Positions 8,412 to 16,108 of a DNA stretch of 64,000 nt are shown here, in pieces (the first letter of the stretch is position 1; each line of letters opens with the position of its first letter). The position numbers and the translations under genes are program-made. The DNA comes from Mariniflexile gromovii (GTDB lineage: Bacteria > Bacteroidota > Bacteroidia > Flavobacteriales > Flavobacteriaceae), in assembly GCF_017814435.1 (NCBI RefSeq), contig NZ_JAGJCB010000004.1, positions 274,911-338,910 on the forward strand. Reading direction: 5' to 3'. Below the pieces are notes generated by a model. The model made no database searches, was not told the DNA's origin, and saw only the letters and a program-made list of their open reading frames with translations.

Positions 8412-8706
8412 ATGGTTTCCACAAGTTATCCCAATTTGGATTCTCTTTTTCTATCAAATTAATTTTCCATTGTCTGTGCCAATTCTTCAATTGTTTTTCT
8501 CTTGCAATAGCATCTTCAACATATTGAAATTCTTCATAATAAACCAAATGCTTTAATTTGTATTTTGATGCAAATTTACCGCCTATTTCTTGCATGTGCC
8601 TTTCCATTCTATCATCAATTCCTCCAGTCACCCCTATATACAGAACACCATTTGGTTTATTTGTAATAATGTAGACCCAATAGTTATGATAATCGCGTTT
8701 CGGCAT
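8386..8706 (-). CDS. Small GIY-YIG endonuclease-domain protein
   Basis: A 106-residue stand-alone GIY-YIG domain: YWVYIITNKPNGVLYIG forms the signature, DRMERHM holds the conserved Arg, and AIAREKQLK holds the metal-binding Glu. It lacks the UvrC or homing-endonuclease extra domains. The gene sits between two direct copies of a paired hairpin repeat, and its last residues (DSETSSE) and stop codon are encoded by the left repeat itself. This suggests the gene and repeat form one unit. Whether it nicks the repeats is unknown. Confidence 0.85.
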   Translation of the reverse strand: MPKRDYHNYWVYIITNKPNGVLYIGVTGGIDDRMERHMQEIGGKFASKYKLKHLVYYEEFQYVEDAIAREKQLKNWHRQWKINLIEKENPNWDNLWKPLDSETSSE

Positions 8707-8725
8707 TTTTGGTTATTTGATTGAA

Positions 8726-8812
8726 GATGCTGAAACAAGTTCAGCATGACATTAAGCTGGCTTTATAGAAATGCCAAAAGGGCTTGTAATTCCAAACTTG
8801 TTTCGGAACCTT
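8726..8812. repeat. Paired hairpin repeat (BIME-like), right copy beside GIY-YIG gene
   Basis: Direct-orientation copy of the 8325-8411 unit. The first hairpin (8726-8751) is identical to that at 8325-8350. The spacer is similar, sharing TTTATAGAAAT.CCAAA-like sequence and GCTTGT.ATTCC. The second hairpin (AATTCCAAACTTGTTTCGGAA) has a mismatched arm. Confidence 0.78.
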
Positions 8813-8820
8813 TTAAAACC

Positions 8821-9702
8821 CTAAAGCATCTTCAAATTATTCAACTCTTGCTCTGTTAAATGTTTCCAATGCCCTCGTGGAATGTCTTTTTTGGTAAGTG
8901 GCCCAATGGCAACACAATCCAAACTAATAATTTCGTATTTAAAATGATCAAAAATAGTTCGTATCAAAGTATTACCAATATTCTTGATTTTTAAACCTAT
9001 TTGGTTTTTAGGCTCTCCATCAATATAGCTAATTTCTTCAACCGCTATAAGCTTTCCTTCAACTTTAAAACCTGCTTGAATGGCTTTTAAATCTTCCAGT
9101 TTTAAATTTTTATCTAATTCTATTTGAAACAAACGTGGCACACCATTTTTAGAATTGGTGAATTTGGCTGCTATAACATCATCGTTTGTAAATAATAATA
9201 AACCTTTAGAGTTTCTACCCAAACGCCCAATAGGCTTTATTCTAGAAGAGGTAGCATTGGCAACCAAATCCATTACAGTTCTTCCTTTACCTTCGCTGGT
9301 GGTAGTTGCAAAACCTTTTGGTTTATTCAATAAAACGTATGCTTTCTTTTCTGGGTTGATGCGGGCACCGTCGTAACGCACTTCGTCATCCAACTTTACT
9401 TTATAACCCATTTCGGTAATTACTTTTCCGTTTACCGTTACAAGACCGGTGGCAATATGCACATCGGCCTCTCTACGAGAACACATACCCGAATTGGCAA
9501 CGTATTTGTTCAAACGGATTTCATCCGGATTTGAAGCTTGTTTTTTTGATGGCGGATTTACATTTCGAATAGGCGCATTTCCTCTAGCAATGCTTTTTTT
9601 ATGGGAACTGGCACCGCCTCTGCTTGCGCTACGACCATTACCGTTTTGCTGTCCTCTAGCTGAAGGTTTCCCTTTTCCACTTGTTCCTTGCGTTCTGCTC
9701 AT
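8821..9702 (-). CDS. RsuA/RluB-family pseudouridine synthase homologue, active site degenerate
   Basis: Starting at MSRTQGTSGKG the product is 293 residues; an ATG 18 bp upstream (9720) is also possible. A basic low-complexity leader is followed by an S4 RNA-binding domain (IRLNKYVANSGMCSRREAD) and a synthase domain. The catalytic motif normally GRLD..T.GLLL reads GRLGRNSKGLLLFTND, so the nucleophilic Asp is Gly. The Tyr of the following K.Y motif is Phe (RLFQIELD), and the usual GRNR.VRR segment reads IGNTLIRT. The fold appears intact but catalysis is unlikely. It may act as an RNA-binding or ribosome-assembly factor. It heads away from the mevalonate cluster. Confidence 0.8.
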   Translation of the reverse strand: MSRTQGTSGKGKPSARGQQNGNGRSASRGGASSHKKSIARGNAPIRNVNPPSKKQASNPDEIRLNKYVANSGMCSRREADVHIATGLVTVNGKVITEMGYKVKLDDEVRYDGARINPEKKAYVLLNKPKGFATTTSEGKGRTVMDLVANATSSRIKPIGRLGRNSKGLLLFTNDDVIAAKFTNSKNGVPRLFQIELDKNLKLEDLKAIQAGFKVEGKLIAVEEISYIDGEPKNQIGLKIKNIGNTLIRTIFDHFKYEIISLDCVAIGPLTKKDIPRGHWKHLTEQELNNLKML

Positions 9703-9739
9703 CACTATTATTTTTTGCAAAGATACTTTTAAAATTTAC

Positions 9740-9767
9740 GAATTACGATTTTTGAATTACGATTTTA
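9740..9767. repeat. Two tandem 14-bp copies
   Basis: GAATTACGATTTTT followed directly by GAATTACGATTTTA, between the RluB-like start and the ubiA-like stop. It slightly overlaps the end of the prenyltransferase gene. Confidence 0.6.
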
Positions 9768-10670
9768 CAAAATCCTATTCAATAACAAATCAATATCAAT
9801 CAATAAAATACTAAAAACACCTAAAACGATTATGAATTTTAAAATATTGTGCCCTATTAAATAATGCAATTTGGTTTTCGACTTCCACAACAATATCAAA
9901 AAAGCCAATATTAAAACAATGCTCAAATAAAAATAGATGTACATGTAACCAATTTCAAATTTAAACAACAACAAATAAATTGGAACAAGTGTTAATAGAG
10001 ATAATACGGTAAGCATTCGTTTTGAAACCACTTCGCCATAAACAATGGGAATGGTATGGTAATTTTGGGTTAAATCGCCCGTAATGTTTTCCAAATCTTT
10101 GGTTAGTTCGCGCATGGAAATAAGCAAAAACAAAAAAATGGCATGTACAAAAATGACCGTTTCAAAATTTTTGTAGTACATAAAAATGGCAAAAAACGGT
10201 GTAATGGTTAAAATAGCCGAAACCAAATTACCAATAAACGGCAATTTTTTTAATTTGTGTGAATAAAACCAAATACCGAAAATGTACAATGAAAAGAAAA
10301 CAACCGCCTTAAAAGACACATAACTTACCATAATAACCGCTAAAAAATTTAGCACGAAATAAAATGAAAGCTTCGTGTTTTGACTCACCAATTTATCTAA
10401 CCTAGATTTCATTGGTCTGTTGATTAAATCTTTCTCGGAATCGTAAAAATTATTGATGATGTATCCGCCAGCAATGGTGGCTGCCGAAGCTAAAACCAAC
10501 AGAAATAAATTAACATCAAAAACCACTTTACGTAAGGGTTTATCGTGTGCCAAAATATAAATTGATGCCAAATATTGCGCTAACACTATAACAAGAATAT
10601 TATAGCCTCTAATTACAGAAAACATGCTGAAAAACTTAAGAAGTATGTGTTTTTGTTTTCTGGAGAACAT
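9765..10670 (-). CDS. UbiA-family prenyltransferase (geranylgeranylglycerol-phosphate synthase-like)
   Basis: A 301-residue protein with about eight membrane helices. The two polyprenyl-diphosphate/Mg2+ motifs are NNFYDSEKDLINRP (first Asp-rich loop) and DLENITGDL (second). This type in Flavobacteriaceae is often annotated geranylgeranylglycerol-phosphate geranylgeranyltransferase; the acceptor cannot be proven from sequence. It lies downstream of mevalonate kinase and mvaD on the same strand, consistent with use of isoprenoid diphosphates made by that pathway. Confidence 0.82.
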   Translation of the reverse strand: MFSRKQKHILLKFFSMFSVIRGYNILVIVLAQYLASIYILAHDKPLRKVVFDVNLFLLVLASAATIAGGYIINNFYDSEKDLINRPMKSRLDKLVSQNTKLSFYFVLNFLAVIMVSYVSFKAVVFFSLYIFGIWFYSHKLKKLPFIGNLVSAILTITPFFAIFMYYKNFETVIFVHAIFLFLLISMRELTKDLENITGDLTQNYHTIPIVYGEVVSKRMLTVLSLLTLVPIYLLLFKFEIGYMYIYFYLSIVLILAFLILLWKSKTKLHYLIGHNILKFIIVLGVFSILLIDIDLLLNRIL

Positions 10671-10688
10671 GAAAATATATTTTGATGA

Positions 10689-10714
10689 GATTCTGAAACA
10701 TGTTCAGTACAACA
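10689..10714 (+). repeat. Degenerate copy of the ACAAG-loop hairpin repeat
   Basis: GATTCTGAAACATGTTCAGT followed by ACAACA matches the 8325-8350 unit at about 21 of 26 positions, with decayed arms. It lies in the short gap between ubiA-like and mevalonate kinase genes. Confidence 0.55.
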
Positions 10715-10722
10715 AAAGGACT

Positions 10723-11652
10723 TTAGAAATTATAAACTACTTCTAATTTATAATCTTTTAACGCGTTTTTTGCTTTCTCAATATCCTCTGTAAAACCAAG
10801 AATATAGCCGCCGCCACCAGAACCACAAAGCTTTAAGTAATACTCGTTGGTTTCAATACCTTTTTTCCAAAGTTCATGAAACTGTGCTGGAATCATGGGT
10901 TTGAAATGGTTTAACACCACTTTTGAAAGTTGCTTTGTGTTTTTAAATAAAGACTTTACATCACCTTTCAAGAAATCATCCACACAAGCATCGGTATGTT
11001 TTATAAATTGGTCTTTAAGCATGTTACGGAATCCTTCCTGCTTCATATTTTCCATAAAAATACTTACCATAGGAGCGGTTTCACCAATAATGCCGCTATC
11101 CAGTAAAAACACAGCCCCTTTTCCATCGGCTTTTTGTGATGGAATACCGGTTGCTTCAATATTATCTTTTGAATTGATAAGAATTGGAATGCTCAAATAG
11201 CTATTTAAAGGATCTAAACCTGAAGATTTCCCATGAAAAAAAGATTCCATTTCAGAGAAAACAGATTTTAACGTCAGTAACTTTTCACGAGTTAAATTCT
11301 CTAAAACCGTTATTTTATTATGCGCATAATTATAGTAAATAGCTGCTACTAAAGCACCACTACTACCTACTCCATAACCTTGCGGAATAGACGAATCGAA
11401 ATACATGCCTTCATTCACATCATTCTTCAAAGCTTCAATATCAAAAGTTACCAATTCAGGATTGATAGCCTCTAAATACGTAACAAAACGCTTTAAACTT
11501 TCGTTTGATTTTATGGCAGCTTCCGATGGATTTTTATCGGTTTTTAGGGCTCCATTATAAAAATTATAAGGAATAGATAATCCTTTAGAATCTTTAATGA
11601 TTCCATACTCACCAAAGAGTAGAATTTTAGAGTAAAATAATGGTCCTTTCAC
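10723..11652 (-). CDS. GHMP-family mevalonate kinase
   Basis: A 309-residue GHMP kinase. The ATP-binding glycine/serine loop is PQGYGVGSSGALVAA, the N-terminus YSKILLFGEYGI is the mevalonate-kinase-type start motif, and KLCGSGGGGYILGF is the C-terminal GHMP motif 3. It phosphorylates mevalonate in the isoprenoid pathway, fitting the neighbouring mvaD. Phosphomevalonate kinase could be an alternative for this protein or be encoded elsewhere. Confidence 0.85.
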   Translation of the reverse strand: MKGPLFYSKILLFGEYGIIKDSKGLSIPYNFYNGALKTDKNPSEAAIKSNESLKRFVTYLEAINPELVTFDIEALKNDVNEGMYFDSSIPQGYGVGSSGALVAAIYYNYAHNKITVLENLTREKLLTLKSVFSEMESFFHGKSSGLDPLNSYLSIPILINSKDNIEATGIPSQKADGKGAVFLLDSGIIGETAPMVSIFMENMKQEGFRNMLKDQFIKHTDACVDDFLKGDVKSLFKNTKQLSKVVLNHFKPMIPAQFHELWKKGIETNEYYLKLCGSGGGGYILGFTEDIEKAKNALKDYKLEVVYNF

Positions 11653-11828
11653 TTAATTTAATTAAAAATTAATAATGCAAAGTTAATAATTATTCTTTAG
11701 ATGATTTAACAATACTAATCAATAATCTCAACATTTACTGATATTTACGTTTAAATGCATCAAATCCTGTTTTGTTCAGAAAATTTGCAGCATATTACAA
11801 ATAATACTTTGGTTTCTATAAATCCTTC

Positions 11829-11860
11829 ATTGTCAATTATCAATTGTCAATTGTTAATTG
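11829..11860. repeat. Heptamer tandem repeat over the mvaD stop codon
   Basis: About 4.6 copies of a 7-bp unit: ATTGTCA, ATTATCA, ATTGTCA, ATTGTTA, ATTG. The mvaD stop codon (complement of 11840-11842) and its last residues LTIDN are encoded inside the array, so the C-terminus of the enzyme could change with copy number. Confidence 0.8.
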
Positions 11861-12958
11861 CTTTGCTCCAAAACCAATTTGGTCGCAAATGTAATGCCCG
11901 TTTTGACAATATGCAACCAATTCATTTTTAATGAATTCTAAAATTTTAACCGATTCATTTTTTGGATATAACACATGTACATTAGCCCCTGCATCTAAAG
12001 TAAAACTAATATGTAAACCCGTTTTTTGACGGAACATCCATATTTTATTAATGATTTCCAAAGTGTTTGGTTTCATCAAAATAAAATATGGCATACTGGT
12101 CATCATCATCGCATGAAGTGTTAAGGCTTCACTTTCTATCAAGGCTATAAATGCATCCAAATCGCCCGATTCTAGAATGGGCTTTAATTTTTCCAAATGA
12201 TTGTGCGCTTGCTGAAATCGGTTTTTTGCGTATGGGTGGTTATGCATTAAATTATGTCCAACCGTACTGCTTACTTGTTTTTCGCCCTTATCAACTAACA
12301 AAATAGTGTCTTGATAGTCTTTAAAATTGTCATGGACTTTATACGGGTATTTTACACCAAACAAATCGCTGCTACCGTCAACCACTTCGTTTTCTCCCCA
12401 AACAATTAAATCGCCTTCTATACTTCTACAAGCAGAACCAGAACCTAAACGCGCTAAAAATGATGCTTTTTGGTTGAAATAGTTATCGCTTAAAGACCTT
12501 TCGACTGCGCTCAAGGTGACATCTGACAATAATTGTTTTTCAATACTCATTAAACACAATGCCAATGCGCTCATCCCTGATGCAGACGATGCAATTCCAG
12601 AGCTGTGCGGAAATGTGTTTTTGGTTTCAATTTTGAACTTATATGCTTTTAAAAAAGGCAAATAAACTTCAACGCGCTTAAAAAACGTTTCAATTTTCGG
12701 TTTGAAATCATCTTTCTTTTCGCCATCTAAAAACACATCAAATTCGAAATCAGAAATATTTTCTTTTTTTGAAAAAGTTACCGTTGTGATGGTTTTACAA
12801 TGATTAAGCGTAAAACTGATGGATGGATTTTCAGGAATTTGGTCTTTCTTTTTCCCCCAATACTTAATCAAAGCAATGTTACTGGGCGATTCCCAAGTGA
12901 CTTTTCCGCTTTCAACTGTATTGGAATATGTTTTAGGTATAAATTGTTGTTCAGTCAT
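11840..12958 (-). CDS. mvaD: Mevalonate diphosphate decarboxylase with in-frame repeat insertion
   Basis: 372 residues. WESPSNIALIKYWGK is the family start, HSSGIASSASGMSALAL the ATP-binding loop, and FTLDAGANVHVLY contains the catalytic Asp. It makes isopentenyl diphosphate from mevalonate diphosphate. Between EKQL and DNYFNQKASFLARLGSGSA there are about 12 unexpected residues (SDVTLSAVERSL) encoded by a dispersed hairpin repeat (12496-12521), in frame and without harming flanking motifs. The C-terminal residues lie in a heptamer array. Mevalonate kinase and UbiA follow on the same strand. Confidence 0.92.
   Translation of the reverse strand: MTEQQFIPKTYSNTVESGKVTWESPSNIALIKYWGKKKDQIPENPSISFTLNHCKTITTVTFSKKENISDFEFDVFLDGEKKDDFKPKIETFFKRVEVYLPFLKAYKFKIETKNTFPHSSGIASSASGMSALALCLMSIEKQLLSDVTLSAVERSLSDNYFNQKASFLARLGSGSACRSIEGDLIVWGENEVVDGSSDLFGVKYPYKVHDNFKDYQDTILLVDKGEKQVSSTVGHNLMHNHPYAKNRFQQAHNHLEKLKPILESGDLDAFIALIESEALTLHAMMMTSMPYFILMKPNTLEIINKIWMFRQKTGLHISFTLDAGANVHVLYPKNESVKILEFIKNELVAYCQNGHYICDQIGFGAKQLTIDN
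12496..12521 (+). repeat. Hairpin repeat inserted in frame in mvaD
   Basis: Arms ACCTT and AAGGT around TCGACTGCGCTC, followed by GACA. The core is identical to the intergenic copy at 3375-3399. On the coding strand it encodes part of SDVTLSAVERSL. Confidence 0.75.
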
Positions 12959-13049
12959 TTCATATGTGCATTTTATTTGCTTTTAAAAGGTCATATGCAA
13001 TCGCCTTATCTTTATTGGGTTAGTTTGCAAAGTTATTAATAGCGATTTC

Positions 13050-13583
13050 TTAATTTTCAGCAGACAAAGATAACAGTTTTACCATAGTTTTGTAATTTCT
13101 TGAGGTGCCAACAACCTTTAATTTGCGTTCGGAAGTATTCATATTAAATTTTGTACGCCCATAACCTGTTGAACTGTAAAAATAAAGCGCATCTTTTTTT
13201 ATTATAACTTCTTCGTTTTCATAGGCTATTTTTGCGACTTCATCCACCAAACTGGTATCCGGAATTTTATTCAACATTATAAAATAACTTTCCATTTTCT
13301 TTTCTTCTGAAAACGGACAATTATTTAGAATAGCTTGAAGTTCTTTATTGGTTTTTAAAATTACAGAAACTTCAAACCCAAAATGATTTAAAATAAGATT
13401 TTGAATGGTTTTCTCTAATTCTGAAGCTTCTGCAGTAGATTGAAAAATAACGTTTCCACTTTGAATATAGGTTTGCACCTTTTGAAAACCTGCCGCAGTT
13501 AGTAAATCGCGCAATGTTGCCATGGGGACTTTTTTATGGCCTCCCACATTGACACCTCTTAAAAGCGCGATGTATATGGGCAT
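13050..13583 (-). CDS. DUF1697 domain protein
   Basis: 177 residues, with the hallmark start YIALLRGVNVGGHKKVPMA, then YIQSGNVIFQS in the first half and FNMNTSERKLKVVGTSRNYKT at the end. This family is widespread, cytoplasmic and without an established reaction. The start lies only 2 bp beyond the toxin-like gene stop, so it is probably translated from the same transcript as the toxin-antitoxin pair. Confidence 0.88.
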   Translation of the reverse strand: MPIYIALLRGVNVGGHKKVPMATLRDLLTAAGFQKVQTYIQSGNVIFQSTAEASELEKTIQNLILNHFGFEVSVILKTNKELQAILNNCPFSEEKKMESYFIMLNKIPDTSLVDEVAKIAYENEEVIIKKDALYFYSSTGYGRTKFNMNTSERKLKVVGTSRNYKTMVKLLSLSAEN

Positions 13584-13584
13584 T

Positions 13585-13854
13585 TTAGAAATCTTGATTT
13601 TGGTTTAGGATTCTTAGAATGATAATGCGTTTATTATAAACTGTATAATGAATTGAAAAATTGAAATGTTCTAAATTTACAATTCTTACTTTTTTATACC
13701 GAAGTTGAAATGCTTTGGGCATCGAACAAATAAGTCTTAACTGGTTGAGCAAATCATCCATAAAAAATTCTTCCTTGTTATATAATTTAAAATAGCAAAT
13801 TGCCCTTTGCAGTTCTATATCTGCTTCTTTGGAAATCTCATAATTCACGCCCAT
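13585..13854 (-). CDS. RelE/ParE-like toxin candidate
   Basis: 89 residues, with the ParE-like layout: an N-terminal helix (ISKEADIELQRAICYF), a central helix and C-terminal strands (RIVNLEHFNFSIHYTVYNKRIIILRILNQ). ParE/RelE proteins poison gyrase or cleave mRNA on ribosomes; which applies here is not visible. The gene overlaps the upstream 83-residue antitoxin candidate by 17 bp, the usual antitoxin-first order. The match is by architecture rather than a strong motif. Confidence 0.72.
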   Translation of the reverse strand: MGVNYEISKEADIELQRAICYFKLYNKEEFFMDDLLNQLRLICSMPKAFQLRYKKVRIVNLEHFNFSIHYTVYNKRIIILRILNQNQDF

Positions 13855-14089
13855 AACGTTTTAAAACCTCAGAAACCGGCATGGTTTCCAATGTTCCATT
13901 TTCCATTTTCTCCAGCATATCATCCATCATTTTTTTATATGCCTCAGAGGGTTCGCTGTAACGCATTGCTGTATCTTCCAAAGTATATTCTAAATAATTT
14001 TTGAGTGAGCGTTTTTGGAGTTTAGCTTGTTTTTCAAGAATTTCTAAAGCTTTATCGTCTAACTCGATTAATTTTTTTGTCTTTCCCAT
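13838..14089 (-). CDS. Antitoxin candidate paired with RelE/ParE-like toxin
   Basis: 83 residues. The N-terminal MGKTKKLIELDDKALEILEKQAKLQKRSLKNYLEYTL looks like a ribbon-helix-helix or similar small DNA-binding region, followed by an acidic, helical C-terminus (EAYKKMMDDMLEKME) that would wrap the toxin. It overlaps the toxin start by 17 bp, implying translational coupling. The short AT-rich upstream region probably contains an autoregulated promoter. Confidence 0.72.
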   Translation of the reverse strand: MGKTKKLIELDDKALEILEKQAKLQKRSLKNYLEYTLEDTAMRYSEPSEAYKKMMDDMLEKMENGTLETMPVSEVLKRYGREL

Positions 14090-14128
14090 GACATATCAAT
14101 TATATATAGTAAATATATAAAAAATATA

Positions 14129-15370
14129 TTAATCTGAAATAGATTTAGCTACAATATAAGCCCCAGTCCATGCATTTTGAAAGTTAAAACCTCCCGTAAT
14201 GGCATCCACATTAATCACTTCACCCGCAAAATACAGGTTTTTATGAAGTTTACTTTCAAAGGTTTTGAAGTTGATTTCTTTTAAATCGACGCCCCCTGCA
14301 GTTACAAATTCCTCTTTAAATGTGCTTTTACCATCTACATTAAAAACAGCTTTTGTAAGTTGAACCGCTAAATTTTCTAACTGATTTTTGTTTAAATCGG
14401 CCCATCGGGTTTCTGGGTTCATGTTGGAAGCCAACACCAATTTTTGCCACAGTCGCTTAGGCAAATCAAATTGAGTTGATTTGAATACTGTTTTTTTAGC
14501 TAAATCGTGTTTTAAGTCTTTAAGAACCTCTAAACAATCTTCAAAAGTTTGTCTGATAAAATTTATTTCGATTTGAAATTTATAGTTTCTTTTAGCCAAC
14601 TCCACAGCGCCAAACGCCGATAATTTTAAAATAGCGGGCGCACTAAAACCTACGTGGGTAACAAGCAAAGGTCCTTCACTCCATAAATCGGTTCCTAAAA
14701 CCTTAACCTCAACATGTAAAGCCACAACTCCTGGAATGTCTTTAATGCGCTCATCTTTCACATCAAAGGTGAAAAGCGATGGCACAGGTTGTGAAATGGT
14801 ATGCCCTAAATTTTCTAAAAGATTCCAGATTTTAGGATTGCTACCCGTGGCTATTATTAATTTTTGGCAAGAATATATATGGTCTTTGGTTGAAATTTCA
14901 AAACCATTTGATCGCACTTCGACAGGCTCAGTGTGACTAGATTGTGGAGAAATGGCTGTTACACTTTGGTTATATAAAACCTCCACCTGGTGCTTTTCAG
15001 CCTCACTTAAAAAACAGTCGATAATGGTTTGCGATGAATTGGACACAGGAAACATCCTGCCATCTTCTTCAATCTTAAGTTCAACACCTCTTTTTTCAAA
15101 CCACTCGATGGTATCGCCAGTCATAAATTGATGAAAAGGTCCTAACAACTCCTTTTCTCCGCGCGGGTAATTTTTTATTAATTCTTGAGGAATAAATTCT
15201 GCATGGGTTACGTTGCAGCGTCCACCACCAGACACCTTTACCTTTTGCAAGCCTTCATTTCCACGTTCTAGGATGGCTACTTTTAAGTGCGGATTTTGTT
15301 CTGCAATGTTAATGGCCGCAAAAAAACCTGCTGCACCACCGCCAATAACAATCACATCTTTTTTAATCAT
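14129..15370 (-). CDS. BaiN/YhiN-type NAD(P)/FAD-dependent oxidoreductase with in-frame repeat insertion
   Basis: 413 residues of the HI0933/BaiN flavoprotein family. The FAD-binding Rossmann motif is VIGGGAAGFFAAI. KVSGGGRCNVTH and the C-terminal GGVDLKEINFKTFESK and GGFNFQNAWTGAYIVA are family signatures. The physiological substrate is unknown for most members. About 12 residues (SSHTEPVEVRSN) after QSVTAISPQ are encoded by a dispersed hairpin repeat at 14915-14937. The gene overlaps the phosphodiesterase gene stop by 4 bp. Confidence 0.88.
   Translation of the reverse strand: MIKKDVIVIGGGAAGFFAAINIAEQNPHLKVAILERGNEGLQKVKVSGGGRCNVTHAEFIPQELIKNYPRGEKELLGPFHQFMTGDTIEWFEKRGVELKIEEDGRMFPVSNSSQTIIDCFLSEAEKHQVEVLYNQSVTAISPQSSHTEPVEVRSNGFEISTKDHIYSCQKLIIATGSNPKIWNLLENLGHTISQPVPSLFTFDVKDERIKDIPGVVALHVEVKVLGTDLWSEGPLLVTHVGFSAPAILKLSAFGAVELAKRNYKFQIEINFIRQTFEDCLEVLKDLKHDLAKKTVFKSTQFDLPKRLWQKLVLASNMNPETRWADLNKNQLENLAVQLTKAVFNVDGKSTFKEEFVTAGGVDLKEINFKTFESKLHKNLYFAGEVINVDAITGGFNFQNAWTGAYIVAKSISD
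14915..14937 (+). repeat. Hairpin repeat inserted in frame in the YhiN-like gene
   Basis: CACT and AGTG arms around a TCGACAGGCTC-like core, followed by TGACTA. It has the same orientation and layout (stem, loop, TGAC tail) as the copy in mvaD. On the coding strand it gives SHTEPVEVR. Confidence 0.7.
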
Positions 15371-16053
15371 AATCTGTCAGGAAAGTCTGAAATAATACCA
15401 TCTACACCATAAGATTTTATTCGCTTTATGGGTTTTAAATTGTTTACGGTATAAGTGAATACTTTAAAATCTTCTTTTAAATTTTGAACAATTTCTTCGG
15501 TTAACATGGTATAATCTGGATGGATAGCAACCGCATTGATGGTTTTCGCAAAATCTATTGCTTTTTCCAAGTTGGAATCGGTAAGAACACCTAAAGGTAT
15601 ATTGGGGTTTGATTGAAAAACCGTTTCCAATAAGTTTTCTTGAAAACTAGAAACGATGATATTACTGTAGTCCCAACCTTTTTTTTCTACAAAAAATGTA
15701 ATAAGTCTACTGGCTTCTTGGGCTGTATCCAATCCTTTTAACTCAACGTTTAACAGGCATTTATTGTTTACAAAGGTTAAAACTTCAGACAGTGTAGGTA
15801 TTTGGCAATGCCCTTTTACTTCAACACGTTTTAATTGATTTAATGTGAATTTTGAAATCTCGCCAGAAGTGTTTGTCATTCTATCTAAAGTAAAATCATG
15901 AAAAACAACCAACTGCCCCGAAGCACAACGATGTACGTCTATTTCTACACCATCAACACCTAAACTCAATGCTTTTTTAATAGACTCTAACGTATTTTCG
16001 GCCAAATGTCCTTTAGCTCCTCGGTGACCTATGCGCAGTATCTTTTTATCCAC
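15367..16053 (-). CDS. Glycerophosphodiester phosphodiesterase
   Basis: A 228-residue GDPD TIM-barrel enzyme that hydrolyses glycerophosphodiesters to glycerol 3-phosphate and an alcohol. Catalytic and metal residues are visible in IGHRGAKGHLAENT, DGVEIDVHRC and VVFHDFTLDRMTN; the closing SYGVDGIISDFPDRL is typical. There is no signal peptide, so it is likely cytoplasmic and acts in lipid turnover. The gene is coupled to the downstream flavoprotein by a 4-bp ATGA overlap. Confidence 0.92.
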   Translation of the reverse strand: MDKKILRIGHRGAKGHLAENTLESIKKALSLGVDGVEIDVHRCASGQLVVFHDFTLDRMTNTSGEISKFTLNQLKRVEVKGHCQIPTLSEVLTFVNNKCLLNVELKGLDTAQEASRLITFFVEKKGWDYSNIIVSSFQENLLETVFQSNPNIPLGVLTDSNLEKAIDFAKTINAVAIHPDYTMLTEEIVQNLKEDFKVFTYTVNNLKPIKRIKSYGVDGIISDFPDRL

Positions 16054-16108
16054 TTTTTATTCTTATTAGAAATATCGCTGTAAATTTAACACTATTAAAA
16101 CACATATT

